Positions 1 through 11,751 of a stretch of DNA of 64,000 nt are shown here, in pieces. Positions within the stretch are counted from its first letter, which is position 1; each line of letters starts with the position of its first letter. Position numbers and translations under genes: made by a program. The notes under the pieces are model-generated. The model was not told the origin of the DNA and did no database searches. It worked only from the letters and a program-made list of their open reading frames with translations. This stretch comes from Bactericera cockerelli (taxonomy: Eukaryota > Arthropoda > Insecta > Hemiptera > Triozidae), in assembly GCA_024516035.1 (NCBI GenBank), contig CM044957.1:950613-1014612 (forward strand). The letters are read 5' to 3'.

Positions 1-190
1 TATCTTGATTTTGTTCTTGGTAAAAAGATTATCATCATCATCATCTCACTAGTGGAATCGAACTCAGATATTTTAGACACCAAATATTGTCGAACTGAGT
101 AAAAATGTTTAGTATCATGTTAATTTGTCACGTTTACCTGGAAAGACAAAGCCCGCCGCTCCTCGGCTCACAAGTAAAATGAATTATCAG

Positions 191-863
191 TGAACCCCTT
201 TTTTTCCACCTAACACTACCTACTCTGTTTCATGCATACCTGGTATGCCTAATCTAGCTTAAAACTAAGCTACGCGCACTATTTGCAGAATCGATTTTTT
301 ATTTTTTAACGAGGTTGGAACTCCGGAATGACCGATTTTGTGTACTGGGCGTCACCCACCAGAGCAACCTATCCGTTACAAAACCAGTCCTCGTGCTTTT
401 TTTGGGCATCTCGACAAAAAAGCGGCTAACACCTCGACAACCCTAGTTCTTAAACTAAGAATAAACAAATTTGTGGGGTGGTGTGACTTACGTTAGATTC
501 AAGTGCAAACCTGAATCAATACTTAATATTGCATCGTCCGTTCTGATGAGGAGATTCCAACACACATTTCTTTCCAACATTTCTTTACACTCAGTCTGTC
601 GCTTCTCATTATTGTTATTATCATTTCAAGTGATTCTAAACGAGGGAGTGAAAGTTCGACTCTAGAGTTTGGTTTCTTTCGGTAGCTCTTCTGGTCTTCT
701 GAAGAGTGAGTGAAGCAGGAGCAAATTTAGATTTATGATGTATGTATTTTTAAAATTACAAGAATAATGAATTCGTGAAAAATTTTAAGTGGCTCAAACT
801 ATGTAGGTTGTTAATATTTTTTTTTTTTTTTTTTGTGTGGCCGAAAATTTAATTTATTAAACT
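191..863. repeat. Direct duplication in histone spacer, copy a
   Basis: About 0.68 kb of H1-H2B spacer is duplicated in direct orientation; copy b is at about 1,002-1,700. Both start with a pyrimidine-rich stretch ahead of TCCACCTAACACTACCTACT and end in AATTTAATTTATTAAACTG. The copies differ by substitutions and small indels, so the duplication is older than the split of the two histone units, where the pair is found again at about 10,981 and 11,791. No coding potential was seen. Confidence 0.85.
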
Positions 864-883
864 GTGGTAGATACAAAGTCTGT

Positions 884-961
884 CCCCCCGGCAGCTCAGT
901 CGTAAAGGTGGCACTCGGTGAATCCAGAGGTCGTGGGTTCGAAACCATCCAGCCGCGACAT
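884..961 (+). mobile_element. tRNA-like SINE head between spacer duplicates (unit 1)
   Basis: Contains an A-box-like GGCAGCTCAGTCGTAAAGG and a B-box GGTTCGAAACC, spaced as in a tRNA gene. A related copy is at 52,254-52,337. It lies exactly between the two 0.68-kb spacer duplicates, so it may mark the rearrangement. The acceptor ends do not pair well, so it is read as a SINE or tRNA relic and not a working tRNA gene. Confidence 0.6.
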
Positions 962-1001
962 TACTGTAAAACAAAAGAGTGTAAAACAAACATGTAAAGG
1001 T

Positions 1002-1702
1002 GAACCCTTTTTTTCCACCTAACACTACCTACTCTGTTTCATGCATACCTGGTATGCCTAATCTAACTTAAGACTAAGCTACGCGCACTATTTGCAAGAA
1101 TCGATTTTTTATTTTTTAACGAGGTTGGAACTCCGGAATGACCGATTTTGTGTACTGGGCGTCACCCACCAGAGCAACCTATCCGTTACAAAACCAGTCC
1201 TCGTGCTTTTTTTTGGGCATCTCGACAAAAAAGCGGCTAACACCTCGACAACCCTAGTCCTTAAACTAAGAATAAACAAATTTGTGGGGTGGTGTGACTT
1301 ACGTGAGATTCAAGTGCAAACCTGAATCAATACTTAATATTACATCGTCCGTTCTGATGAGGAGATTCCAACACACATTTCTTTCCAACATTTCTTTTCA
1401 CTAAGTCCGTCGCTCCTCAGTTTTGTTACTATCATTTCAAGTGATTCTGGACCAGGGAGTGATAACTTGATTGTAGGGTTTGGTTTCTTTCGGTAGCTCT
1501 TCTGTTGGCCGGCGGTAGCTCTTCTGAAGAGTGAGTGAAGCAGGAGCAAATTTAGATTTATGATGTATGTATTTTTAAAGTTACAAGACTAATGAATTCG
1601 TGAAAAAATTTAAGTGGCTCAAACTATGTAGGTTGTTAAAATTATTATTATTTTTTCTTCTTCTTATTTTGTGTGGCCGAAAATTTAATTTATTAAACTG
1701 CA
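1002..1702. repeat. Direct duplication in histone spacer, copy b
   Basis: Second copy of the segment at 191-863. It lies next to the 3' end of H2B and has an extra TTGGCCGGCGGTAGCTCTTC-type insertion near 1,503. Nothing here looks coding. Confidence 0.85.
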
Positions 1703-1859
1703 CAAGTGAATGTATTGAAATCCCCTTCACCAGACTGCACGTGTGGCGGCAGGCAACATGTTTTGCCACTGAGAAGTTTCAGCCCTGCATGTATTGTATG
1801 TCACAAGCACTGACTGTAAGTAAGAGTAGAGTCTTTGGATGTTAATAGAACAGATTGGT

Positions 1860-1875
1860 GGCCCTGAAAAGGGCC
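1860..1875 (-). terminator. Histone mRNA 3' stem-loop (H2B, unit 1)
   Basis: On the minus strand reads GGCCCTTTTCAGGGCC, the 6-bp stem with 4-nt loop bound by SLBP in replication-dependent histone mRNAs. It lies 39 bp past the H2B stop. Confidence 0.95.
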
Positions 1876-1913
1876 GTTTTAAGTGAGGATGGAGCAAGTG
1901 AGAAGACAAGTTC

Positions 1914-2288
1914 TTACTTGGAGCTGGTGTATTTGGTCACAGCCTTGGTGCCCTCGGACACGGCGTGCTTGGCCAACTCACCGGGCAGGAGCAGACGTAC
2001 AGCGGTCTGGATTTCCCGACTGGTGATGGTCGAGCGCTTGTTGTAGTGGGCCAAACGGGATGACTCAGCAGCGATACGCTCGAAAATGTCGTTGACGAAA
2101 CTGTTCATGATGCTCATGGCCTTGGAGGAGACACCAGTGTCGGGGTGGACCTGCTTCAACACCTTGTAGATGTAGATGGCGTAACTCTCCTTCCTGCGGT
2201 GCTTCTTCTTCTTGTCGGACTTGGCGATGTTCTTCTGGGCCTTTCCGGCCTTCTTCACTGCCTTACCACTTGATTTGCCTGCTGCCAT
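1914..2288 (-). CDS. H2B: Histone H2B (unit 1)
   Basis: Core nucleosome protein that pairs with H2A. The 124-residue frame has a Lys-rich N-tail followed by the conserved histone fold ([20 protein letters not shown]) and the C-terminal helix ending VTKYTSSK. Length and C-terminus fit insect H2B; the N-tail (MAAGKSSGK) is variable between insects. The ATG at 2,288 is unambiguous. The gene is divergent from H4, but a Jockey fragment now begins 45 bp upstream of the ATG, so the presumed TATA box is about 2.57 kb away. The coding sequence is intact; its expression from the native promoter is doubtful. Confidence 0.97.
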   Translation of the reverse strand: MAAGKSSGKAVKKAGKAQKNIAKSDKKKKHRRKESYAIYIYKVLKQVHPDTGVSSKAMSIMNSFVNDIFERIAAESSRLAHYNKRSTITSREIQTAVRLLLPGELAKHAVSEGTKAVTKYTSSK

Positions 2289-2321
2289 TGTAGATGTGCT
2301 CTGCTTGAAGGTTCAATAGAG

Positions 2322-2332
2322 AATGAGAGTTT
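2322..2332. repeat. Target-site duplication, left, of histone-resident Jockey
   Basis: AATGAGAGTTT, repeated at 4,838-4,848 on the other side of the element. In unit 2 the same pair is at 13,111-13,121 and 15,625-15,635. Confidence 0.9.
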
Positions 2333-4837
2333 TGTTTTTTTTTTTTTTTTTAAATTTATATTCGTTTATTTATTTTTTTATTTACATAGACATAATACGA
2401 CATTTAAGAACATTGTAAGCTGATCCCTACCCCTTGGGGTTTAACCCAGCATTTGATAAGTTTTATTTATTTTTATTTTAAAAAGTGTTTTGGCGGCTTA
2501 AATTTGCAAACGGAGCTGCCGAACATGTTGGCTGGATTTACCAGCCGGTGTCTATATTGTTTATTCACAGTGGCGAGCACAACTCGACCTCAGGGGCCGT
2601 GCTGCATCCAACCACTGTGAACAAGGTGTGCCAACTGTTGGTTGGGCCCTGATGGCTTAGATTACCTGTTGGGTAAGTAGTATCGTCATCTTTTTATGTT
2701 TTCTTTTTTTTATAATACTAAATTTAACTTAATGCTAGACACTATATTGCGTATACATATAGCCATTATACTTGTCGACTTAAAATAAACTAATTATATA
2801 TATATATATACACACACATACACGTAACACATAGTAGGGATTCGTACACTTATATCACAGACTTTTAACACTTATTTCTTATTTCATGTATTGGGGGTTT
2901 CAACACTTACATCACAGACATTAACATTTAATTCATATATATTCTTCACATTTATATCACAGACAGTTTTATTGTATACATAACACAGACTCATTTTAGA
3001 CATAATATTTATCACAGACTTTTTTTTTTTTTTTTGTTTAGGACTAGTTTCTGAGTACAAAAGGATTTTTACCTGGCAATATTAATAATTTTTTGTATCG
3101 CTTTTTGTTTTTTCCTATTTTTATTGCATTGTACTGTCCTAGTGTCTGTATGAGTGGGTTGTTTATTGTCTTGGTCTTGTCAGCAAAGTTACGTATTAGT
3201 CTGTCAGTGAAGTCGGTCAGTTTTTCTATATTGGCCTCTTGATGTAGTCGGCTTGTCTTGTGTTTATATTGTCCCCAGTATATTGTTCTTAGTGTCCTGT
3301 TTTGTATTTTTTGTAGTCTGTCATGGTGGGTCTTTGCTGCATGCTTCCAGGTAGCAGCAGCATATGTTATAGTTGGTCGTATTATTGTCTTGTATAGTAG
3401 TACCTTTAGGTCTGTTCTGAGTCTGGACTTCGTGTTTATAAGTCTGTATATTTTGTTGAGTCCGATGTTGGCTTTGTTAGTCATGTATTTTGTATTTCGT
3501 TGCCATGTCAGTCTCTTGTCCAGTATTGTGCCCAGGTATTTTACTTCTTTCTTCCACTCTATGTCAGTTTTGTCGTAGGTCGGTTTGTGTATTCGTGAGT
3601 CAGGTCCGTAGTGGAATATTATGCCTTCTGTTTTACTGGCATTGATCTTTATTTTCCATTTTTTGTAATAGTCAGTCAGTGTGTCTAGGTCTTTTTGTAT
3701 TAGTCTAGTCTCACGTTTTGTCAAGTTTCCTGTTCGGTATAGTGCGGTGTCGTCTGCAAACAGCGTCCTTTTAAGGTATTTTGTCGGAGGCATGTCGGAT
3801 ATGTATATGTTGAACAGGGTAGGGCCAAGTATGCTGCCTTGGATTACTCCTGACATGGCCACCCGTTTTGTCGATAGTAGGTTATTGTATGTTACCTGAA
3901 AAGTCCGTTGTTGCATGTAGTTGTGTATCAGTTTTGTCAGTCGTGTAGGTATTTTAAGGTTCAGTAGTTTGTAGGTCAGTCCGTCTTTCCAGATCTTATC
4001 AAAGGCTTTTTCTATGTCTAGTAGTATCATCATTGTCTTTTTGTTCTGCGTCAGTCCTAGTGCTACGTCCTGTGTTATTCTGCAAAGTTGATGTACTGTC
4101 GAGTGATGTAGTTTGAACCCGCATTGTTCATTTTGAGTTAGTTGGATGTTCGTGTCTCGTAGTCGTTTTAGTATTAGTTTCTCGTACAGTTTGCTAAGTG
4201 TTGGTAGTAGGCTTATTGGACGGTAGCTGCTAGGGTTAGTCGGGTCTTTGTTTGGTTTGTGGACTGGTATGATTTTAGCGTTTTTCCAGGTGTTGGGGAA
4301 GTAAGAGTGGTACAGTGATGAGTTATAAATGTCTACTAGTGTCTCAAGTATGTTGTCGGGTAGTTTCTTAATTATAATTCCTTGGAGCCCGTCTTCTCCT
4401 GGTGCTTTTCTATTCTTTAATGTTTTGGTCATCGTCTTTAGTTCGTTAATGTCGGTGTAAGTTATGTCTTCGTCGTCAGGGGGTGTTTCTGTGTCAAGTC
4501 TTGTTAGTCTGGCAGTCACTTGTTGTTCTAGTTCGTCGTCACCTAGCTCGTCATTTCCTTTGTATATGTGTTCATAGTTTGTGGCAAGTGTTTCTGTTAT
4601 AGTTTGTTCCTCAGTAATGTCGGTGTTGTGTATCGTTAGTTTGTTGATGTGCAGGGTCTTTTTGTCAAATTTACTGAGGTTTTTCCAGAGCGTATGGTCT
4701 TTGGTGTCAAGTTTTCTTATTTCATCTTCTAGGTGGTTGTTTTTAAGTATATTTATTCTGTATTGTATTTGTCTAGAGAGTTTGTTTGTTAGTGCTCTTA
4801 AGTTGTAGTTTGTCATACAGGCACTGCCTAAAAAAAA
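2333..4837 (-). mobile_element. 5'-truncated Jockey-type non-LTR retrotransposon in H2B-H4 promoter
   Basis: Flanked by an 11-bp TSD and ending (minus strand) in a poly-A tract seen as T-run at about 2,334-2,352, with AATAAA-like motifs just before it. About 0.69 kb of 3' UTR precedes the tail. The endonuclease part of ORF2 and all of ORF1 are missing through 5' truncation. The element is present at the same site with the same TSD in unit 2, so it was inserted before the units were duplicated. Confidence 0.93.
3044..4816 (-). CDS. Jockey-type reverse transcriptase, endonuclease-less intact ORF (unit 1)
   Basis: A 590-codon open frame holding the reverse transcriptase of a Jockey-like ORF2. 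Visible motifs: KAPGEDGLQG, YRPISLLPTLSKLYEKLI, the first catalytic aspartate in LLDIEKAFDKIW, GVIQGSILGPTLFNIYISD, the FADD box with both catalytic aspartates, KTEGIIF, and the thumb KYLGTILDKRLTW. The APE endonuclease that normally precedes it is absent. The ATG at 4,814-4,816 is only 22 bp inside the 5' junction and on the same strand as H2B. The frame has no stop or frameshift, and its predicted protein is identical in unit 2. It is clearly related to the full-length element at 17,683-22,210 but is a different family. Confidence 0.88.
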   Translation of the reverse strand: MTNYNLRALTNKLSRQIQYRINILKNNHLEDEIRKLDTKDHTLWKNLSKFDKKTLHINKLTIHNTDITEEQTITETLATNYEHIYKGNDELGDDELEQQVTARLTRLDTETPPDDEDITYTDINELKTMTKTLKNRKAPGEDGLQGIIIKKLPDNILETLVDIYNSSLYHSYFPNTWKNAKIIPVHKPNKDPTNPSSYRPISLLPTLSKLYEKLILKRLRDTNIQLTQNEQCGFKLHHSTVHQLCRITQDVALGLTQNKKTMMILLDIEKAFDKIWKDGLTYKLLNLKIPTRLTKLIHNYMQQRTFQVTYNNLLSTKRVAMSGVIQGSILGPTLFNIYISDMPPTKYLKRTLFADDTALYRTGNLTKRETRLIQKDLDTLTDYYKKWKIKINASKTEGIIFHYGPDSRIHKPTYDKTDIEWKKEVKYLGTILDKRLTWQRNTKYMTNKANIGLNKIYRLINTKSRLRTDLKVLLYKTIIRPTITYAAATWKHAAKTHHDRLQKIQNRTLRTIYWGQYKHKTSRLHQEANIEKLTDFTDRLIRNFADKTKTINNPLIQTLGQYNAIKIGKNKKRYKKLLILPGKNPFVLRN

Positions 4838-4848
4838 AATGAGAGTTT

Positions 4849-5342
<494 letters not shown>

Positions 5343-5389
5343 GTCCATCACCGTTTACGGTAACTCACACCCACCCCCTCACTTAAAAC

Positions 5390-5405
5390 GGCCCTTTTCA
5401 GGGCC
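5390..5405 (+). terminator. Histone mRNA 3' stem-loop (H4, unit 1)
   Basis: GGCCCTTTTCAGGGCC followed by ACCA, the canonical replication-dependent histone 3' end signal. Confidence 0.95.
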
Positions 5406-6127
5406 ACCATGTTTTCACAATAGCAAAAAATAGCTCTTTCACACTCGCTCGAATGTATGTATGTAAAGTTAGTTGTCGGATATAAAGGTCGAGTCTCAGG
5501 TGAGGGAGACAGACACACTTGCACAGAAGAAGTAAAAGTAGGTGCGAATCCCGGCCGAGGCCAAGAATCTATAGTTACCTACCTAGCAAACAGTGGTTCC
5601 TCCGAATATAAATTGTGTTGTACATACATAATAACAATATACATTATTAACAAATAATATAAGGCACGTGACAATTATAGTACGAAAATGGTAGCCCCAT
5701 GAGAACTAATACTATACATTATGTACGTCTTATTTATTTTACAAAATACACATAATATTATGTTTAGGCATATGATGTTAAGTACCTGTAATTATACGTA
5801 CAATATTTACGTAGAAATACAACAAGCCTTGGTTTTACTATTGCACTATGTTACTAACTGCAATAATGATATTTTTTCTTAATGTTAGGAACATGTTTTA
5901 CTGCGTAGGTAACAACATGACATGGTTATACATTATGATACACTGTATTGGTTCATCAGGGGACATGTCGATGATAATTATAATAACCCGAATCGCACTG
6001 ACTCGAGGGCAAGACTTGATTGACATTCGATAGTACAACAACAATTCAGAACACACCGACCGGATGATGATAGTCTGTCTGGTGGTGGTCTATGCTTGTG
6101 GATGAATTTTAAGAGAACAAATTTGGT
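5406..6127. other. H4-H2A convergent spacer, no gene seen
   Basis: About 720 bp of AT-rich sequence between the two convergent stem-loops. Only short chance frames are present. No RNA gene or TE end was recognised. Confidence 0.6.
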
Positions 6128-6143
6128 GGCCCTGAAAAGGGCC
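6128..6143 (-). terminator. Histone mRNA 3' stem-loop (H2A, unit 1)
   Basis: Minus-strand GGCCCTTTTCAGGGCC located 42 bp past the H2A stop codon. Confidence 0.95.
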
Positions 6144-6185
6144 GTTTTAAGTGACGGCGTCATAGAGCGGCGCGAGAGAGAGAAC

Positions 6186-7336
<1,151 letters not shown>

Positions 7337-7368
7337 GAAACACTTCTTCCCTCTACTCCCTTTAAAAC

Positions 7369-7384
7369 GGCCCTTTTCAGGGCC
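7369..7384 (+). terminator. Histone mRNA 3' stem-loop (H3, unit 1)
   Basis: GGCCCTTTTCAGGGCC, same as in the other histone genes of the unit. Confidence 0.95.
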
Positions 7385-8784
7385 ACTACTAAATCAAATA
7401 TGATGATCTTCCTTTCCGTCGCGTCGTATGTAACGGCTGTGGTGACTATGTAGGAACTGCTCCCTTTCGCTAGATTAGAGTTCACTCTGGTTTCTTTATT
7501 GTGTTAAACGAAGTAGGAGGACTTACTTTCGGGTATAATATTTATGATAATAATTACGATGTGGTGTGTCTATGTATTGTGTATTTCTCTACAATAAACT
7601 TTCTGCTGAGAATGTTGTGAAAGCAAAACTTGGGTCAGGTGGTCTTTAAAAAAGCAAAAAGATTCGCTTGACCGGTTGAGTGCTCGACCGGTTGGTTGGG
7701 TTGTGACGATGTTTTTTTTTTTTTTTTTTTACAAGTCCAAAATTTTGGTGCTACAGGGTACCAACTTTGTGTTTTTCTTTTATTTTTTTTTATTTTTTTA
7801 TCCCCCCCCCCCCAACCGTTTTCCTTTATCTCTCTGTTCATAAAAGAGAATGAATGAAGGCACGACGGAGGGAAACAAACGATTCTTTTTCAAATACACA
7901 CACACTGCTATTATTTTATTCTCCTTTTACTTTCCTTCTTCTCACCCTTGGATTTTCTTCTTTTTCTGTCCTTCTATTTCGGTCTCAGTTATTTTATTTT
8001 TCTGTCTCTCTGCTTATCTCGGACTTGATACAATATTCTCTCTCTTGTCACTCTCTCACACTTCTGTTTTTTTTTTTTTTTTTACTTTCCTTATTTCTTA
8101 TCGTTCTCGGCCTCTATCTGCTGCTGTCTTCTCTTCTTCCTTGCTTGTTTTTCAATTCTCCTTCTTTTGTGCACTTTTCCGCCTCTAGTTTGTGTTCTTT
8201 CTTCTCAATTTCCGCCAAATACACTCAGTCTTTGAACAAAGTCTTGGTGAGGGTTGCTTCTTATTTCGGTTCATTGCCTCTTTCTCGGTCGCTAATTCGA
8301 GTTTGGGCATTGTGTATTGGGGGGAGGGAAGCCATCCACGGAAGGCCGGTACGATTTTCTCGGTTTAAAACAAAAGAGTCATCCTTTTATCGCCCGACTT
8401 CGTTTCGTAGCGGATAGCTGAGCGACCGGTGCTACCTATTTCCTCGCGAGTTGATCTCGTTTCGAAGTCAACCGGCAAGCGGTTTAGAGTTTGGAGACAG
8501 CCTGATCTGGCTTGGAGGTATGGGTCAGATGTTCGCTTGGACGTGGGCAGTTGCCTTTGTTCTCTCGAACGATACAATGCACTTGAAAAACAATTATTTC
8601 CAGAAAATGATCTCGTCACGTGTTGTCTCTCTTCACATTGTGTTCGAGTTTCAGCGCAATCCGGCCATACAGAAAGGATCGGATGAACACAGATTGATAG
8701 CTCATACGGTTGAGAAGATGCTCGAAATCGTCCGTCACCACCAGGAGCTATCTATTGGACGCCAGCCGTCGAAACGCAATTTGA
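7385..8784. other. H3-H1 spacer, simple-sequence rich
   Basis: AATAAA at 7,593-7,598; T-runs at about 7,711-7,730 and 8,069-8,083; a C-run at about 7,803-7,813. Long pyrimidine-rich frames at 7,850-8,417 are composition artefacts. 8,400-8,780 is less biased and open in several frames, but no family was recognised. Confidence 0.5.
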
Positions 8785-8811
8785 GATAAAAACAATTTTG
8801 AAACATTCAGT
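8785..8811 (+). promoter_or_regulatory. H1 core promoter
   Basis: GATAAAAAC at 8,785-8,793 resembles a TATA box. TTCAGT at 8,806-8,811 matches the arthropod initiator TCAGT at about the right distance. The predicted 5' UTR to the ATG at 8,941 is about 130 nt. Confidence 0.45.
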
Positions 8812-8940
8812 AAACGCGAGTCGTCACTCTTTGAGGGCACGCTTGGATGACATAGACTTTTTTCCTCCACACGGTCATCATTTCTCTCGAAACGCTCTTA
8901 CTGTTCAGATCGCCCGTACCGAAATTCAAGCATCTCCATC

Positions 8941-9547
8941 ATGTCCGACGCAGTCCCAGCAAACACCCGTGGCACCCGCCACCGTGGCCGACACACCCAA
9001 AGGCAAGGGCAAGAAAGCTTCGGCAACCAAGGCAACGAAGAAACCCAAGGCAGTGCCATCTCACCCACCCACCGCTCAGATGGTCAACAAGGCCATCGCA
9101 GACCTCAAGGAGAAGGGTGGCTCTTCTCTGAGTGCCATCAAAAAGTACGTTGGTTCCACGTACAAAGTTGACGCTCAGAAGTTGGCTCCCTTTATCCGCA
9201 AGTACCTTGTGTCCGCGGTCGCTGCCGGCAAACTCGTCCAGACCAAAGGCAAAGGAGCATCCGGCTCGTTCAAGCTCGCCACCAAGGAGAAGGCTCCCGC
9301 CGTCGCTGCAGCCAAGAAGGAGAAGGCACCCAAGACAAAGGCCCCCACCGCCGCCGCGAAAGCAAAGAAACCTGCTGCTGCCAAGAAACCCAAGACAGCT
9401 GCCGCCAAGAAACCTGCTGCAGCCAAGAAGACCAAAACACCAACCAAGGCCAAACCAACGAAGAAAGTTGCCGCCAAATCTCCGGCCAAGAAAGCTCCCA
9501 AGCCAAAGAAGATCGCGGCAAAGAAAGCTGCACCCAAAAAGAAGTAG
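8941..9547 (+). CDS. H1: Linker histone H1 with apparent 1-nt frameshift near the N-terminus
   Basis: Linker histone, about 201 residues if the frame is continuous. The winged-helix domain is clear ([57 protein letters not shown]), followed by a Lys/Ala/Pro-rich tail. The only good start, ATG at 8,941 (MSDAVPA), is in a different frame from the rest; one extra A in the AAA run at 8,961-8,963 accounts for the shift. Upstream in-frame sequence has no ATG, only a TTG at 8,798. This is either a defective copy or a sequencing indel. It is the only H1 in the window. Confidence 0.9.
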
Positions 9548-9605
9548 ACTGTCCCTGTCCACCCAGCGGAGCGGCCCGGCGGTGCAAATCGTCACTACTT
9601 AAAAA

Positions 9606-9621
9606 GGCCCTTTTCAGGGCC
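9606..9621 (+). terminator. Histone mRNA 3' stem-loop (H1)
   Basis: GGCCCTTTTCAGGGCC 58 bp after the H1 stop, so this H1 is of the replication-dependent type. Confidence 0.95.
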
Positions 9622-10185
9622 ACCACATTTTCTGCTCATCTCGTGTGCAATGTCACACAACATTATTTTATTACCGAACCTACCTCTTATCTACCTGCCT
9701 ACCTACCTACCATTCTTTCTACGTTATTCGCTATCAGACTTTGGCCAAAGGTATCTTAGATATAGTAATGTAATCTATGTTGTAGGGAGAGTAAAGAAGA
9801 CAAGTTTAAAATAGGTATGATAATAACATTATTGTAGAGAAGGTATGATGCTTGGTTTATTTACTAATACTTGTTAACACAGAATATTTATTGAGACTCC
9901 TATGGTGCCGCCCATCGCCAACATGATAATGAAATCTTGAAACCATGCATACATTGAGTGATCCGATCGTTTTCACCGCGCCCGCCCGCCGCCGCATCAT
10001 GACACGTTATTTATGTGGGTATTTTGCTTTTGTACTTGAACTTTTGTAGGTTATCTTGCTTTTGTCCTGATTATTTAGACACACACCATCCGTAGGTATA
10101 CTGCTATTCAACATCCGTCCAAATTTTTCAGACTTCCATGACCTTGAGAGCTATAGGATCCATATTATAGAATCCAGTGAGTGGA

Positions 10186-10860
10186 TCTGCTCATTTTCAT
10201 CGCATCATAATTAACATTTATGTACATAATAATTATGTTGTATCTATCTTGATTTTGTTCTTGGTAAAAAGATTAGCATTATCTCACATCATCACCAGCC
10301 TCCGTGGCGTAACGGTTGTGACTACTGCCCGTAGTCCAGAGAACCTGAGTTCGATTCCCGGTTGGAGCAGGCCCTACCCAGGCTGGGTGAGGTTAATGTG
10401 GGTAGCTGGTACGATTCCCAGCGAATGGAGGGTAAAACCCCTTTCCTGTCTACCTCAAGTCAGGACGTTAAAACCAAATAGAATCTATCGACATGAAAGG
10501 AGCCTGGACATTGGATCTGGGCGTACATATAATCTTCTCACCACCGTGATTTAGGTATGAATACATAATTATCTCACTCTCACGGAATCATTATTATCTC
10601 ACTAGTGGAGTCGAACTCAGATTACCTATTTTAATGAGTGGAATCTGCACATTTTCATCACATCATAATTAATATTTAGGTACATAATTTGTATCAATCT
10701 TGATTTTGACCTTGATAAAATGATACATTTTGTCCTCATTTTCATCGCATCGCATAATTGATATTATTTTATGTACATAATAATTGTATCTATCTTGATT
10801 TTGTTCTTGGTAAAAAGATTATCATCATCATCATCTCACTAGTGGAATCGAACTCAGATA
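10186..10860. repeat. Imperfect direct repeats at the unit boundary
   Basis: The phrase CTCATTTTCATCGCATCATAA followed by TTAACATTTATGTACATAAT and then TATCTTGATTTTGTTCTTGG recurs in three imperfect copies near 10,186, 10,650 and 10,738. Family A SINE sits inside the first. This is the stretch immediately before the unit 2 start. Confidence 0.6.
10298..10497 (+). mobile_element. tRNA-headed SINE, family A
   Basis: The tRNA-like head (GCCTCCGTGGCGTAACGG, then GAGTTCGATTCCCGG as B box) is followed by a body containing CCCAGGCTGGGTGAGG and GCGAATGGAGGGTAAAACCC. Reverse-oriented relatives lie at about 32,335-32,657 and 50,437-50,718. The body is shared with the 5S-headed elements at 39.6 and 56.4 kb. 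Confidence 0.75.
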
Positions 10861-11673
10861 TTTTAGACACCAAATATTGTCGAACTGAGTAAAAATGTTT
10901 AGTATCATGTTAATTTGTCACGTTTACCTGGAAAGACAAAGCCCGCCGCTCCTCGGCTCACAAGTAAAATGAATTATCAGTGAACCCCTTTTTTTCCACC
11001 TAACACTACCTACTCTGTTTCATGCATACCTGGTATGCCTAATCTAGCTTAAAACTAAGCTACGCGCACTATTTGCAGAATCGATTTTTTATTTTTTAAC
11101 GAGGTTGGAACTCCGGAATGACCGATTTTGTGTACTGGGCGTCACCCACCAGAGCAACCTATCCGTTACAAAACCAGTCCTCGTGCTTTTTTTGGGCATC
11201 TCGACAAAAAAGCGGCTAACACCTCGACAACCCTAGTTCTTAAACTAAGAATAAACAAATTTGTGGGGTGGTGTGACTTACGTTAGATTCAAGTGCAAAC
11301 CTGAATCAATACTTAATATTGCATCGTCCGTTCTGATGAGGAGATTCCAACACACATTTCTTTCCAACATTTCTTTACACTCAGTCTGTCGCTTCTCATT
11401 ATTGTTATTATCATTTCAAGTGATTCTAAACGAGGGAGTGAAAGTTCGACTCTAGAGTTTGGTTTCTTTCGGTAGCTCTTCTGGTCTTCTGAAGAGTGAG
11501 TGAAGCAGGAGCAAATTTAGATTTATGATGTATGTATTTTTAAAATTACAAGAATAATGAATTCGTGAAAAATTTTAAGTGGCTCAAACTATGTAGGTTG
11601 TTAATATTTTTTTTTTTTTTTTTTGTGTGGCCGAAAATTTAATTTATTAAACTGTGGTAGATACAAAGTCTGT

Positions 11674-11751
11674 CCCCCCGGCAGCTCAGTCGTAAAGGTG
11701 GCACTCGGTGAATCCAGAGGTCGTGGGTTCGAAACCATCCAGCCGCGACAT
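11674..11751 (+). mobile_element. tRNA-like SINE head (unit 2 copy)
   Basis: Same sequence and position as 884-961, offset 10,790, again between the two spacer duplicates. Confidence 0.6.

Noticed and set aside
884..961. Functional tRNA gene
   Set aside because: A and B boxes are present, but I could not fold convincing acceptor and anticodon stems; the same head recurs in SINE context.
7850..8417. Long hydrophobic, Phe/Ser-rich frames after H3 (and 23,338-23,809 in unit 2)
   Set aside because: They follow from a pyrimidine-rich spacer, occur in overlapping frames, and differ between units by indels.
8798..9547. A 249-codon H1 frame beginning at 8,798
   Set aside because: The first codon is TTG, and the first 60 or so residues look like 5' UTR and promoter; the real start is the ATG at 8,941 in another frame.
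8939..9595. Gly/Leu-rich minus-strand frames opposite H1
   Set aside because: Shadows of the Lys/Ala codons of the H1 tail.
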